64,000 bases of DNA from Corynebacterium comes (GCF_009734405.1 NZ_CP046453.1:496001-560000); one strand, 5' to 3'. Positions 1-8,138 are shown, counted from the stretch's first letter. Translations and numbers: made by a program. The notes: a model not told the origin generated them from the letters alone.

Positions 1-579
1 AAGTCAACGCTGCTGGCCACGGTCATGGTGGGCATCGCGGGATTGGGCAGGGCGGCCGCACGCATGGTGGTCATCGACCACCGGCGCGCGCACCTGGGGG
101 AGGTGGACGAGGATATGCTCGCCGCCTACTCCGCCACCACCACCGTCACCGCGGCAGTGCTCAAGGACACGGTTGCCACGCTGAATACCCGGCTGCCCGG
201 CCCGGACATCACCCCGGCGCAGCTTGCGGCCCGCGACTGGTGGGAGGGGCCGGAGATCTTCCTGATCATCGATGACCTTGATCTGGTCGCCGACCATGAA
301 CTGGCCAGGCTCGCCGATCTCCTGCCGCACTCCCGTGACATCGGCCTCCACCTGGTCCTGGCCCGCAAGTCCGGTGGCATCGGGCGCGCACTGTTCGGGC
401 CGTTCCTGTCGGGCGTCCGGGACCAGACCCCGGCGGTCCTGCTTCTCGACGCCGACCGTGAGGAAGGCACCATCTTCGGCATCCGTCCACGCACCCGACC
501 GCCCGGCCGGGGTACCTGGCAGGTCCGTGGAGAGACGGTGGGCGTGTGCCAGGTCGCCACAGCAGGGGAGGAGGCATGA
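1..579 (+). CDS. eccC: EccC-type FtsK/SpoIIIE ATPase of type VII secretion, C-terminal fragment
   Basis: This is the last 192 residues of a protein that begins upstream of the window. The reading frame is open at base 1, where the codons for KSTLL continue what must be a Walker A loop. A Walker B-like stretch (IFLIIDDLDL) follows near residues 84-93. The fragment matches the third ATPase domain of EccC, the cytoplasmic motor that recruits and drives WXG100 substrates through the ESX membrane channel. The next gene overlaps the stop codon (ATGA) and is an ESX-associated protein, followed by two WXG100 genes, so the assignment is supported by context. EccC proteins are usually about 1200 residues, so most of this gene is missing here. 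Confidence 0.9.
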   Translation, partial: KSTLLATVMVGIAGLGRAAARMVVIDHRRAHLGEVDEDMLAAYSATTTVTAAVLKDTVATLNTRLPGPDITPAQLAARDWWEGPEIFLIIDDLDLVADHELARLADLLPHSRDIGLHLVLARKSGGIGRALFGPFLSGVRDQTPAVLLLDADREEGTIFGIRPRTRPPGRGTWQVRGETVGVCQVATAGEEA

Positions 580-1544
580 GCGCCCCGGTCGTCCCCGGCA
601 CCCTGACCATCACGGTGCTCGACAGTGCGACGATCTTCGAGGGGCCCGACACGATCTACCGTTATGACCTGCCGGGCACCGGCATCATCGACGGCTGGGC
701 CCTGGCCGCGGTCATCGACCAGGCGAAGGAGCTGTGCAGCCTCGACTGGCCGGACGTGGAGGTCATCGTCGACGCTGACGACCCCACCACCGAGGTGCTC
801 ACCCGGACCCTGCTGAACAAGGGGGTGGCGGCCTATCCCAGTGAGGTCCTGCACGAGACGCCCCTGCCTGAGCCGGCGGGCGAGGTGGCGATCACCCGGC
901 CCACGGAGCGGTCTGGCCGCCACCGGCTGCGCGCCGGGATCCAGCCCTTCCAGCTGCTCGTTGGCGCGGTGGTGGTGGCCATCCTGGGGCTGAGCTGGTG
1001 GGTCGTCGGCGCCCAGAGCGGCCCGACGGAAGAACCGACGCCGCCGCCGGTCCCCACCACGAGCCGGGAGGTGGCGGCGGAGGCGGAGACGGAGACGAGC
1101 GCGACGTCGACAAGCAGGGCGCCGGAACCGCCGCAGGCGGTGCTGGAACATGAGCTGCTGCGGATTGTCGCGCCGGCCGGATTCCGGCTGGAGACCCGCG
1201 ACGACGGGCTGCTGGCGACCGGGGAGGATCCCGGGCTGCGCATCCACCTGGCCGCCGACGCGGTGTATTCCGTGCCGGTGGCGGCGGTGGAGGGGCAGAT
1301 CCACGCGATGATCGACGCGGATGGCACACTGCATCCGCTGGACCCCGAACGTGCGGCGCGGGGCCTGCAGATCATCCGCTACCGTGAGCTGCCCGGCGAC
1401 GGGTCGGAGGTCACCTGGAGCACCTGGATCGAGCACGGACACCAGTTGTCGGTCGGGTGCCACACCCGGGAGTCGCCGACGGTCCCGCAGGAGGCCGCCT
1501 GCCGCATGGTGATTGATTCGATCGAGCTCACGGGGAATATCTGA
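576..1544 (+). CDS. Type VII secretion-associated membrane protein (TIGR03931-like)
   Basis: A 322-residue protein. The chosen ATG overlaps the eccC stop as ATGA, which implies translational coupling; a GTG 30 bases further upstream is less likely. One transmembrane helix is visible around residues 123-146, after a soluble N-terminal domain. A Thr/Glu/Pro-rich linker follows, then a C-terminal globular domain. This architecture and the position between eccC and the esx pair fit the TIGR03931 family (Rv3446c in the ESX-4 locus of M. tuberculosis). Its biochemical role is not established. It probably belongs to the ESX-4 membrane complex or assists substrate handling. Confidence 0.8.
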   Translation: MSAPVVPGTLTITVLDSATIFEGPDTIYRYDLPGTGIIDGWALAAVIDQAKELCSLDWPDVEVIVDADDPTTEVLTRTLLNKGVAAYPSEVLHETPLPEPAGEVAITRPTERSGRHRLRAGIQPFQLLVGAVVVAILGLSWWVVGAQSGPTEEPTPPPVPTTSREVAAEAETETSATSTSRAPEPPQAVLEHELLRIVAPAGFRLETRDDGLLATGEDPGLRIHLAADAVYSVPVAAVEGQIHAMIDADGTLHPLDPERAARGLQIIRYRELPGDGSEVTWSTWIEHGHQLSVGCHTRESPTVPQEAACRMVIDSIELTGNI

Positions 1545-1584
1545 CCTGTGACAACGCGTCCGGTGGAAGAATCTGCGCGGCACC

Positions 1585-1615
1585 GGGAACCGGGGCGATG
1601 TTTTCGGAGTCCAAC
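1585..1615 (+). promoter_or_regulatory. ECF-sigma-type promoter upstream of the esx pair
   Basis: A GGGAACC element (1585-1591) is followed after 17 bases by GTCCAAC (1609-1615). The same arrangement, with the same 17-base spacing, occurs before the gene at 5303. GGAAC-type -35 boxes are typical of ECF sigma factors, and mycobacterial SigM has been reported to drive ESX-4 esx genes from GGAAC/CGTC-like promoters. The predicted transcript would have about 95 bases of leader before esxU. Which sigma factor acts here is inference. Confidence 0.6.
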
Positions 1616-1716
1616 ATTGGTGAGAGGGCCCACCTGGCGGCCTTTTCGGGGGAGCGATCGGGGAGGGACCCCGGCACCTGACTCATTTTCACATCAACTC
1701 GGGAGGGGCGAACACC

Positions 1717-2034
1717 ATGAGCCAACTGTTCAGAACCGAATCCGACGTGATGCTGGCGACCGCCGGCCACGTCGACACCACCAACAATGAAGTGCAGGGG
1801 GAGCTGACCCGCCTGCAGGGCGTCGTCGACGGCGTCCGCGCCAGCTGGGCGGGCAATGCGCAGATGTCCTTCGATCAGCTCATGCAGCGCTGGCACACCT
1901 CCGCACGCGAGCTGCGCGAGGCGTTGACCAGCATCTCGGACAACATCAGGCACAACGCGCGCGGTTTCGAGAACATGGAGGCCCAGAACGCACAGGCCTT
2001 CACCGGCGTCGGCGGCCAGGGCCTCGCGCTCTAG
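1717..2034 (+). CDS. esxU: WXG100-family protein, EsxU/CFP-10 type
   Basis: A 105-residue small helical protein with the family signature W44-A-G46 in the turn between two predicted amphipathic helices. No signal peptide is present, as expected for a type VII substrate. The C-terminal helix ends with FENMEAQN, where an F occupies the position of the Tyr in the usual YxxxD/E export signal. A strong GGGAGGGG ribosome site precedes the ATG. It is followed 38 bases later by a second WXG100 gene, so the two likely form a secreted heterodimer. Position and length correspond to esxU of the ESX-4 locus. Confidence 0.88.
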   Translation: MSQLFRTESDVMLATAGHVDTTNNEVQGELTRLQGVVDGVRASWAGNAQMSFDQLMQRWHTSARELREALTSISDNIRHNARGFENMEAQNAQAFTGVGGQGLAL

Positions 2035-2072
2035 GGCGCGGCAGGAAACCACAGAGAAAGGTCAAGGAACAC

Positions 2073-2360
2073 ATGGACGCAATCAAGTACCAGTTCGGCG
2101 CCATCGAGGCCGCCGCCGGAGACATCAACGCCACCTCGGGGCGCATCAACGCGCTCCTCGACGACCTCAGGTCCCAGCTCCAGCCCATGGTCGCGACCTG
2201 GGAGGGAGACTCCGCACTGGCATATCAGGAGGCCCAGGCGAAGTGGGACCGCTCCGCAGCGGAGCTCAACACCATTCTGGCCACCATCTCACGCACCGTG
2301 AGCCAGGGCAATGACCGGATGAGTGACGTCAATCGACAGGCTGCCGCCAGCTGGGGCTGA
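2073..2360 (+). CDS. esxT: WXG100-family protein, EsxT/ESAT-6 type
   Basis: A 95-residue WXG100 protein with W43-E-G45 between two predicted helices; it ends with an Ala-Ser-Trp-Gly tail. An AAGG-type ribosome site lies just upstream. It sits 38 bases behind the esxU-like gene and is presumably its heterodimer partner and co-substrate of the EccC motor. The following gene, rplM, has its own promoter and lies beyond a terminator, so this gene closes the ESX transcription unit. The assignment as esxT is by position and size. Confidence 0.88.
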   Translation: MDAIKYQFGAIEAAAGDINATSGRINALLDDLRSQLQPMVATWEGDSALAYQEAQAKWDRSAAELNTILATISRTVSQGNDRMSDVNRQAAASWG

Positions 2361-2508
2361 GCCCGCTGAACCGGCACTGCTGAACGGCCCCGGCCCGACC
2401 GACCCGTACCCACGGGGCAGACGCGGACCCATTTCCGGACCGGGACCCGGCGTGTGGTGGCCCGGGCAGGCCACCACGCGCGCCAGAGTGCCCACGGCGC
2501 ACCCCGTC

Positions 2509-2565
2509 AACCGCCTCCGACCGGCTTCTTTCCCAGGAGAAGCGCGGGCGGAGGCGGTTTGGTTT
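2509..2565 (+). terminator. Hairpin terminator after esxT
   Basis: The arms AACCGCCTCCG (2509-2519) and CGGAGGCGGTT (2549-2559) are perfectly complementary and are followed by TGGTTT. The right arm overlaps the -35 box proposed for the rplM promoter. The whole 2361-2702 gap holds only this hairpin, the rplM promoter and the rplM leader. Confidence 0.6.
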
Positions 2566-2588
2566 ATCCGGGGGCGGTCCCCTACACT
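2559..2588 (+). promoter_or_regulatory. Candidate rplM promoter
   Basis: TTGGTT (2559-2564) and TACACT (2583-2588) are spaced by 18 bases. The leader to the rplM start would be about 110 bases, which is usual for ribosomal protein operons in this group. Confidence 0.45.
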
Positions 2589-2702
2589 AAAACGGTTGTG
2601 TGCACTGCGCGCGGGTCTCCACCGGCCGCCGCGCTCCAGTCACGTACACGCGAAGTTCTTTTTCGGCCGGCAGCCCCCAGACAGACTTTCAAGGAGTCAT
2701 TA

Positions 2703-3146
2703 GTGTCTACTTACCACCCGAAGAGCGGTGACATCACCCGTAAGTGGTACGTCATCGACGCCACTGACGTGGTCCTGGGCCGACTCGCCACCCACGCAGC
2801 TGATCTGCTGCGCGGCAAGGGCAAGCCCCAGTACGCACCGAACGTTGACTGCGGTGACCATGTCATCGTCATCAACGCCGACAAGGTTCACGTGTCCTCC
2901 AACAAGCGTGACCGTGAGATGCGCTACCGCCACACCGGTTACCCGGGTGGTCTGCGCTCCATGACCCTGGGTAAGGCTCTGGACACCCGTCCGGACCGCG
3001 TGATCGAGGAAGCTATCACCGGCATGATGCCGCACAACAAGCTTTCCGCCGCTTCTGTGAAGAAGCTCCACGTTTTCACTGGCTCTGAGCACCCGTACGC
3101 CGGCCAGCAGCCCGAGACCTACGAGATCAAGCAGGTGGCACAGTGA
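2703..3146 (+). CDS. rplM: 50S ribosomal protein L13
   Basis: A 147-residue protein that matches L13 along its whole length, with the characteristic WYVIDA start, LGRLA segment and GMMPHNKL motif. The start is GTG at 2703, preceded by AAGGAG at 2691-2696; the open frame extends further upstream but that part has no L13 character. L13 binds early in 50S assembly. The stop overlaps the GTG start of rpsI (GTGA), giving the conserved rplM-rpsI operon. Confidence 0.97.
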   Translation: MSTYHPKSGDITRKWYVIDATDVVLGRLATHAADLLRGKGKPQYAPNVDCGDHVIVINADKVHVSSNKRDREMRYRHTGYPGGLRSMTLGKALDTRPDRVIEEAITGMMPHNKLSAASVKKLHVFTGSEHPYAGQQPETYEIKQVAQ

Positions 3147-3688
3147 CCGAGCAGAACCAGAACGAAGACCTGAACGTGGCTGAGGCCGACGACATCGAGG
3201 CAGCCACCGCCGCCACCGAGGAGTTCGCCTACACCATCGGCGACGCCGTCGCTCCCGAGGTCACCGAGGACGAGGTCGAGGCAGCTGCCCCGATCGAGCT
3301 CGACGGCCCGATTCAGACCGTTGGTCGCCGTAAGCGCGCCATCGCCCGCATCCACGTGGTTGTCGGCTCCGGCAACATCACCTGCAACGGCCGCTCGCTC
3401 GAGGATTACTTCCCGAACAAGCTGCACCAGCAGGACATCCTCCAGCCGCTCGAGCTGCTCGAGCGCAACGGCCAGTTCGACATCAGGGCCAACATCTCCG
3501 GTGGCGGCCCGACCGGCCAGTCCGGCGCCCTGCGCCTGGCCATCGCCCGTGCACTGAACCTGTACAACCCGGCTGACCGCGCCGCCCTGAAGAAGGCCGG
3601 CCTGCTCACCCGTGACGCTCGTGCAGTTGAGCGTAAGAAGGCTGGTCTGCACAAGGCACGTCGTGCCCCGCAGTACTCCAAGCGTTAA
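3143..3688 (+). CDS. rpsI: 30S ribosomal protein S9
   Basis: A 181-residue protein starting with GTG inside the rplM stop. The conserved S9 body begins near residue 58 ([10 protein letters not shown]) and ends with the invariant tail RRAPQYSKR, which reaches the P-site tRNA. The first ~55 residues are an acidic Glu/Ala-rich extension. S9 is normally about 130 residues in E. coli; extended acidic N-termini are common in actinobacteria. Confidence 0.97.
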   Translation: MTEQNQNEDLNVAEADDIEAATAATEEFAYTIGDAVAPEVTEDEVEAAAPIELDGPIQTVGRRKRAIARIHVVVGSGNITCNGRSLEDYFPNKLHQQDILQPLELLERNGQFDIRANISGGGPTGQSGALRLAIARALNLYNPADRAALKKAGLLTRDARAVERKKAGLHKARRAPQYSKR

Positions 3689-3707
3689 GCTCCGCCTTCG
3701 CTTGTCG

Positions 3708-3738
3708 ACGCCGTCCCGCCTTCCGGTGGGGCGGCGTT
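3708..3738 (+). terminator. Terminator after rpsI
   Basis: ACGCCGTCCCGCC (3708-3720) pairs with GGTGGGGCGGCGT (3725-3737) around a TTCC tetraloop with two mismatches, closing the rplM-rpsI unit. Confidence 0.6.
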
Positions 3739-3876
3739 CGCCGTTTCCGACAACGTGAGCAATGTTCATCAACGGGCCGGTCGGCACCTCCCCGGAGGAC
3801 CATCCGGGGCGTCGACAAGCGCCCGCAGGTGCCCCGCCTGCCGCGAAGCAGGGCGGGGACGTGCATACTGTTCTGC

Positions 3877-5220
3877 ATGACTCGACTCTTCGGTACCGAT
3901 GGCGTTCGCGGGCTCGCGAACAAGGATCTCACTGTATCCATGGCGCTTCAGCTGGGTGCGGCGGCGGCGCACGTGCTCACCCGGGACCGGGCGGCGAGCG
4001 ACCGTCGTCCCACCGCGATCGTCGGCCGTGACCCGCGCGTGTCCGGTGAGATGCTGGCTGCAGCACTGTCCGCCGGTATGGCGTCCCGGGGTGTGGACGT
4101 GCTGCGGGTCGGTGTCCTCCCCACCCCTGCCGTGGCTTTCCTCACCGACGACTACGGCGCGGACATGGGAGTGATGATCTCCGCGTCGCACAACCCGATG
4201 CCGGATAACGGCATCAAGTTCTTCTCCGCCGGTGGCCGTAAGCTGCCGGATTCGGTGGAGGATGAGATCGAGGCTGCCATGGCGGAACTGCCCGACGACG
4301 GCCCGACCGGCACCGGCGTGGGACGTGTCATCGAGGAGGCCCCGGATGCCAAGGACCGCTACCTGAAGCACCTCGCGGAGGCCACCCCGGTGGATCTGTC
4401 GGGCATCAAGGTCGTCGTTGACGCCGCCAACGGCGCGGCCTCTGCCGTCGCGCCGAAGGCGTATGCGGCGGCGGGTGCCGAGGTCGTCGCCATCCATAAC
4501 CGGCCCAACGCCTACAACATCAACGACAACTGCGGTTCCACCCATATGGGTCAGCTGCAGAAGGCCGTTCTCGAGCACGGCGCGGACCTCGGTCTGGCCC
4601 ATGACGGCGACGCCGACCGCTGCCTTGCGGTCGACGCGCAGGGCAACATCATCGACGGCGACCAGATCATGGCTGTCCTCGCGGTGGCGATGAAGGAGAA
4701 GTCGGAGCTGCGGAAGAACACCCTCGTCGCCACGGTCATGAGCAACCTGGGTCTGCGTCTGGCGATGGAGGCCCAGGGCATCACCATGCTGGAGACGAAG
4801 GTCGGTGACCGCTACGTCCTGGAGGAGCTCAACGCCGGCGACTACCGCCTGGGTGGCGAGCAGTCCGGTCACATCGTCCTGCCCGTGCACTGCACGACCG
4901 GTGACGGCACCATGACGGGACTCAAGCTCATGGCCCGGATGGCCGAGACCGGCGAGTCCCTCAGGGACCTGGCCAGCGTGATGAAGGTCCTGCCGCAGGT
5001 GCTCATCAACGTGCCGGTGGACAACAAGGCTGCCATCCTTGAGTCCGCGGCCGTCCGGGAGTCGATGGCCGAGGCCGAGTCGGAGTTGGGTAACACCGGC
5101 CGCGTTCTGCTGCGCCCCTCCGGTACCGAGCAGCTGTTCCGCGTCATGGTGGAGGCCTCCGAGAGCGAGCAGGCCCGCCGCGTGGCCGGCCGCCTCGCCG
5201 CGGTGGTCGCAGCGGTTTAA
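3877..5220 (+). CDS. glmM: Phosphoglucosamine mutase
   Basis: A 447-residue enzyme converting glucosamine-6-phosphate to glucosamine-1-phosphate for UDP-GlcNAc and cell-wall synthesis. The ATG at 3877 gives the family N-terminus [12 protein letters not shown]. The phosphoserine loop ISASHNP carries the catalytic Ser104. The metal-binding DGDADR loop lies near residue 242, and the phosphate-binding [10 protein letters not shown] loop is near the C-terminus. It is the functional partner of glmS, which lies 2.9 kb downstream beyond an ESX-associated insert. Confidence 0.97.
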   Translation: MTRLFGTDGVRGLANKDLTVSMALQLGAAAAHVLTRDRAASDRRPTAIVGRDPRVSGEMLAAALSAGMASRGVDVLRVGVLPTPAVAFLTDDYGADMGVMISASHNPMPDNGIKFFSAGGRKLPDSVEDEIEAAMAELPDDGPTGTGVGRVIEEAPDAKDRYLKHLAEATPVDLSGIKVVVDAANGAASAVAPKAYAAAGAEVVAIHNRPNAYNINDNCGSTHMGQLQKAVLEHGADLGLAHDGDADRCLAVDAQGNIIDGDQIMAVLAVAMKEKSELRKNTLVATVMSNLGLRLAMEAQGITMLETKVGDRYVLEELNAGDYRLGGEQSGHIVLPVHCTTGDGTMTGLKLMARMAETGESLRDLASVMKVLPQVLINVPVDNKAAILESAAVRESMAEAESELGNTGRVLLRPSGTEQLFRVMVEASESEQARRVAGRLAAVVAAV

Positions 5221-5227
5221 AGCCGTC

Positions 5228-5258
5228 GGGAACCTTTCGCCCCCTGCAGCAGTCCAAT
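5228..5258 (+). promoter_or_regulatory. ECF-sigma-type promoter upstream of the post-glmM operon
   Basis: GGGAACC (5228-5234), 17 bases, then GTCCAAT (5252-5258), followed by GTTGGTGA. This is the same architecture as at 1585-1615, and the similarity continues just past the -10 box (TTGGTGA in both). The predicted transcript starts about 40 bases before the 5303 gene. Confidence 0.6.
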
Positions 5259-5302
5259 GTTGGTGACACACCAGCCACGGACTTCTGCAAGGGGGACTTT
5301 TC

Positions 5303-5602
5303 ATGTCCGAGCTCTTCCTCGACCACACGGGGGCGCTGCAGGCGCTCAACCACCTGGTCGCCGATGGTGAGGAACAACTCGCCCGCCACATCAGCACCAG
5401 CCCGGCGTTGCCCGCCACCACCGCAGGCCGCGACTTCACCGACCGGGGCACCGCGATCGCCGCCCTGCTACAGCGCCTACATGACGTCGGCGCCGAGCGT
5501 ATCGACGCCGTCCGGGCCACCGCCGAGGCCGCGGCGTCGCAGGTGCGGGTACTTCGCGACGTCGACAAGCAGTTGGCCGCTGACCTCGGTGGTGAGCGCT
5601 GA
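5303..5602 (+). CDS. Small helical protein, probable ESX-4-associated
   Basis: A 99-residue, Ala/Leu-rich, cysteine-free protein that should fold as two helices with a connecting segment (about residues 1-28 and 46-99). It has no signal peptide, no membrane segment and no WXG. Size and predicted fold resemble EspC/WXG100-like secreted partners. Its position directly after glmM corresponds to Rv3440c of M. tuberculosis. Its stop overlaps or abuts the start of the next gene at 5602. A GGGGGA ribosome site precedes the ATG. It may be an ESX-4 substrate or chaperone; this is inference from context and promoter. Confidence 0.65.
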   Translation: MSELFLDHTGALQALNHLVADGEEQLARHISTSPALPATTAGRDFTDRGTAIAALLQRLHDVGAERIDAVRATAEAAASQVRVLRDVDKQLAADLGGER

Positions 5603-6954
5603 TGCCCGCACCACTGGCGGCCGCCGGCTACCGGGGAATCGTACAGATGCTGGCGAATGCCTCCCGCGGGAGCTATCGCGGACCGGTGGTGCCCGTCGAC
5701 GCGGTTTCGCGGGCGCTCAGCTCCACGGAGGGGCTCGACCCGGGTCAACTCGTCGAGCACACCCGCGCCGCCGTCGGAATGTCCAGCACCTCGGGTGTGC
5801 GGGGCGACGTCATCGAGTCGCTCTTCACCTTCCTGTCGCAGGCGGCCTTCGGTGAAATCCTCGGCCGGGTCGTCGACAACATCAGTGATTGGTTGGCCAA
5901 CCGGGACGACAGCGGGGACATCGCCAGGGACGCCGAGGACGCCGGGGAGGCGCTCCGCGACATCGAGGACGTCGCCGACACCGGCGTTGAGGAGATTCTC
6001 ATCGCCCTTCGCGCCGTGATCACCCAGCTGTGCGCATTCCTCAACCAGGTGGACCCGGCCAACCATCCACGCGAGTTTGCCGAGTGTGTCGCCGCAGGGG
6101 CGGACCTCATCGACTCGGCAGGCAGCACCATCCTCGACTGCTGCCGGGACCGTGACACCGCCGTCGCCTCGTGTCTGGATGAGTTCATCGCCCGCGGCAC
6201 CACTGTCTGCGAGAGGCCCGCTTCCTGCGCCCGCACGGAGGTCGTCTGCGACGACGGCACCCCGGCCGCACCCTCCGGCCAGGTTAAGCCCACGCAGACG
6301 CCGACGGCGCCCCAGTCCGTGGAGCCGGCACCGGAGCCGCCTGTGCCGCCGAAGAAGCCGGTGGAGGAACCGACCGTGCCCACGGCGCCCCAGTCCGTGG
6401 AGCCGGCACCCGAGCCGCTTGTGCCGCCGAAAAAGCCGGTGGAGGAACCGACCGTGTCCACAGTGCCCCAGTCCGTGGAGCCGGTTGACGAGTGTCCGGA
6501 AATCCCGGAAATCCCGGAAATCCCGGAAATCCCGGAGCTACCTGATCCGCCGGAAACTGTGGAACCGAACGGTACTGACTGTTGCGGGATCCTCGGACTC
6601 GTCGGTGTGGGCGCCGCGCTCCTCGGCGTCGGTCTGCTGATCAGCTCGCTCGAGGACTGCATACTGGAACCCGCTCCAGGGCCTGCATCCGAACCTGTGC
6701 CGGAACCTGCTCCCGAACCGCCACCTCCACCGAAACAGAACCTGGCCGACGTACCCGAACCGCCGCCTCCACCGAAACAGAACCTGGCCGACGTACCCGA
6801 ACCGCCGCCTCCACCGAAACAGAACCTGGCCGACGTGCCTGAACCGCCGCCTCCACCGAAACAGACGGCGGTACCGGTGGCCGTGCCACCTGTGGCGCCG
6901 GAGCCTCAGCCCACCCCGGTGCAGGGTGGCGCCCGGAAGGCAGGTGAATGGTGA
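5602..6954 (+). CDS. Ala/Pro-rich repeat protein, probable ESX-4-associated
   Basis: A 450-residue protein with three parts. Residues 1-220 form a helical domain with several cysteines (CCRDRD, CARTE). Residues about 230-312 are a Pro/Glu-rich region with two and a fraction copies of a 26-residue unit (TAPQSVEPAPEP...) and four Pro-Glu-Ile triplets. Residues about 330-352 contain a hydrophobic segment (GLVGVGAALLGVGLLISSL) flanked by cysteines. The tail carries three full copies of a 14-residue EPPPPPKQNLADVP unit. Position matches Rv3439c, an alanine/proline-rich protein after glmM. Function unknown; a surface-exposed or secreted ESX-linked protein is plausible. It shares a start/stop overlap with both neighbours, so the three genes form one operon. 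Confidence 0.7.
   Translation: MPAPLAAAGYRGIVQMLANASRGSYRGPVVPVDAVSRALSSTEGLDPGQLVEHTRAAVGMSSTSGVRGDVIESLFTFLSQAAFGEILGRVVDNISDWLANRDDSGDIARDAEDAGEALRDIEDVADTGVEEILIALRAVITQLCAFLNQVDPANHPREFAECVAAGADLIDSAGSTILDCCRDRDTAVASCLDEFIARGTTVCERPASCARTEVVCDDGTPAAPSGQVKPTQTPTAPQSVEPAPEPPVPPKKPVEEPTVPTAPQSVEPAPEPLVPPKKPVEEPTVSTVPQSVEPVDECPEIPEIPEIPEIPELPDPPETVEPNGTDCCGILGLVGVGAALLGVGLLISSLEDCILEPAPGPASEPVPEPAPEPPPPPKQNLADVPEPPPPPKQNLADVPEPPPPPKQNLADVPEPPPPPKQTAVPVAVPPVAPEPQPTPVQGGARKAGEW
6304..6483 (+). repeat. 78-bp in-frame tandem repeat
   Basis: Units at 6304-6381 and 6382-6459, then a partial unit at 6460-6483, encode the TAPQSVEPAPEP-type repeat of the proline-rich protein. The unit is a multiple of three, so copy-number change would keep the frame. 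Confidence 0.8.
6496..6531 (+). repeat. 9-bp tandem repeat, four copies
   Basis: Four perfect copies of CCGGAAATC encode Pro-Glu-Ile four times. A perfect short repeat of this type is prone to slippage. Confidence 0.85.
6715..6864 (+). repeat. 42-bp in-frame tandem repeat
   Basis: Three nearly identical 42-bp units (6715-6756, 6757-6798, 6799-6840) and a partial fourth (6841-6864) encode EPPPPPKQNLADVP. Confidence 0.85.
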
Positions 6955-7142
6955 TGGAATTCGAGGAGTTCTCGCGACAGTTCCGTCAGCGGACCACGCA
7001 ACGCATGATCGAGTTCGAGAAGGCACTGGCGCAGTCGCAGCAGCGCGTGGAGAAGGCCGTCACGCCGCCGGCGCCCACGCCGCAACGCCCCCGGCCGGGA
7101 TCGGCGAGGGGCAGGGTGCAGGGACTGCTGCGGAAGAGTTAG
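6948..7142 (+). CDS. Small basic hypothetical protein
   Basis: A 64-residue product with an N-terminal helix rich in Glu, Gln and Phe (about residues 3-40) and a basic Pro/Arg-rich tail ending in LLRKS. No known domain is recognised. It overlaps the 3' end of the repeat protein; ATG 6948 is preceded by a GGAAGG-like ribosome site, and ATG 6954 (TGATG overlap) is an alternative. It is the last gene of the ESX-associated operon and overlaps the convergent hydrolase gene by 4 bases. Confidence 0.5.
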   Translation: MVMEFEEFSRQFRQRTTQRMIEFEKALAQSQQRVEKAVTPPAPTPQRPRPGSARGRVQGLLRKS

Positions 7143-7984
7143 AGCCTGGTGCTGGTGGTGAGCTTGATGCCGGCCTTGTCGGCCAGCTCGGCACCGGTGA
7201 AGGACTCGACGCCCTTGGCGGTAGCGAGGGCCTCGGAGAAGGCGGAGTACTTGCGCTCATCACCAAGCCGGTGCAGGAGGAAGCCGGTGAGCAGGCCACG
7301 GGCGGTCTCCTGGCCGGAGAACTGCGGGATGCCGAGGCCGAAGGCCATCTTGAGGAGGTTGTCCTCGGTGAAACCGGCCTGGTTTCCGCCCTTGATCTCC
7401 CGGTAGGCGACCTCGCCTCCCCAGTTGAAGGCGACTTTGGCGGGGTTGCCGGCGCCGAAGAGATCGACGCGGCCGGGGGCGATGACCAGGCCCGGGGCCT
7501 TCACCGCACGGGCGGCCTCGGAGGCCGGCGGGGCTGTGTCCGCAGGGTAGAGGGCTCCGACGGCCCTGATGCGGGGGTTGTTCGCGGCGGTGAGGATCGC
7601 GGCGCCGGCGCCCATGCCGTGGCCGGCCACGCCGAGCCTGCCCGGGGAGACTGTCACCTTGCCGTTGCCGAGCTTCACTCCCGCCGCGATCTGCAGCGCG
7701 GTCTCCAGGTCGGCGGCGAAACCACGGTGGTCAGGGACGAAGCCGGTCTCGGTGTCGGGGGCGGTGACCACGATTCCCCAGCTCGCCAGGTGGCGCAGGG
7801 TGGCGTGGTAGGTCTTGACCGACTTCAGCCAGTCGTGTCCGAAGGCGATGGCAGGCACGCCGTTGCCCTCTGCGGGCGCATAGACCTTGCCCGCGATTCC
7901 GGCGTAGCTGAGGTCGCCGACGAGGACGCGGTGCGGGCCACGCTTGGACAGTTGAGCCAGGTGCTTCTTCAGATTCGCAGACAC
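7139..7984 (-). CDS. Alpha/beta-hydrolase-fold protein lacking the catalytic triad
   Basis: A 281-residue protein with the alpha/beta-hydrolase layout of cutinase/dienelactone-hydrolase-like enzymes. The AIAFGHDWL strand corresponds to the oxyanion-hole region, and the elbow reads VAGHGMGAGAA. The nucleophile position in G-x-S-x-G is glycine (GHGMG; the codon is GGC on the minus strand). Where the catalytic His is expected the sequence reads GGNQAGF. It therefore looks like a pseudoenzyme. GTG at 7984 was chosen because the frame upstream is Pro/Arg-rich and overlaps the glmS promoter region; no clear ATG exists. Position between the repeat protein and glmS, on the opposite strand, corresponds to Rv3438. 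Confidence 0.75.
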   Translation of the reverse strand: MSANLKKHLAQLSKRGPHRVLVGDLSYAGIAGKVYAPAEGNGVPAIAFGHDWLKSVKTYHATLRHLASWGIVVTAPDTETGFVPDHRGFAADLETALQIAAGVKLGNGKVTVSPGRLGVAGHGMGAGAAILTAANNPRIRAVGALYPADTAPPASEAARAVKAPGLVIAPGRVDLFGAGNPAKVAFNWGGEVAYREIKGGNQAGFTEDNLLKMAFGLGIPQFSGQETARGLLTGFLLHRLGDERKYSAFSEALATAKGVESFTGAELADKAGIKLTTSTRL

Positions 7985-8138
7985 GGATCCCAGGATAGTG
8001 GAATACCGTCCGGCTGAGGTTGCGAACGTCACACTGCGGGAAAACGGCGAGCGTGTGGGGCGGGGCGGGGGAGGGGCGGGCGTCGGCAAGCGGGGTATAC
8101 CTGTCGCGGGACCGGTCGTTTCGTCTACGATTTCCCCC

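Noticed and set aside
3769..6066. Very long open frame on the minus strand opposite glmM
   Set aside because: It is the antisense of glmM and of the ESX-associated genes, its composition (His/Gly/Arg/Val-rich) is that of a high-GC shadow frame, and no protein family is recognisable.
8000..8138. glmS ribozyme upstream of glmS
   Set aside because: The 130-base leader shows no recognisable ribozyme core, and glmS ribozymes are mainly a Firmicutes feature.
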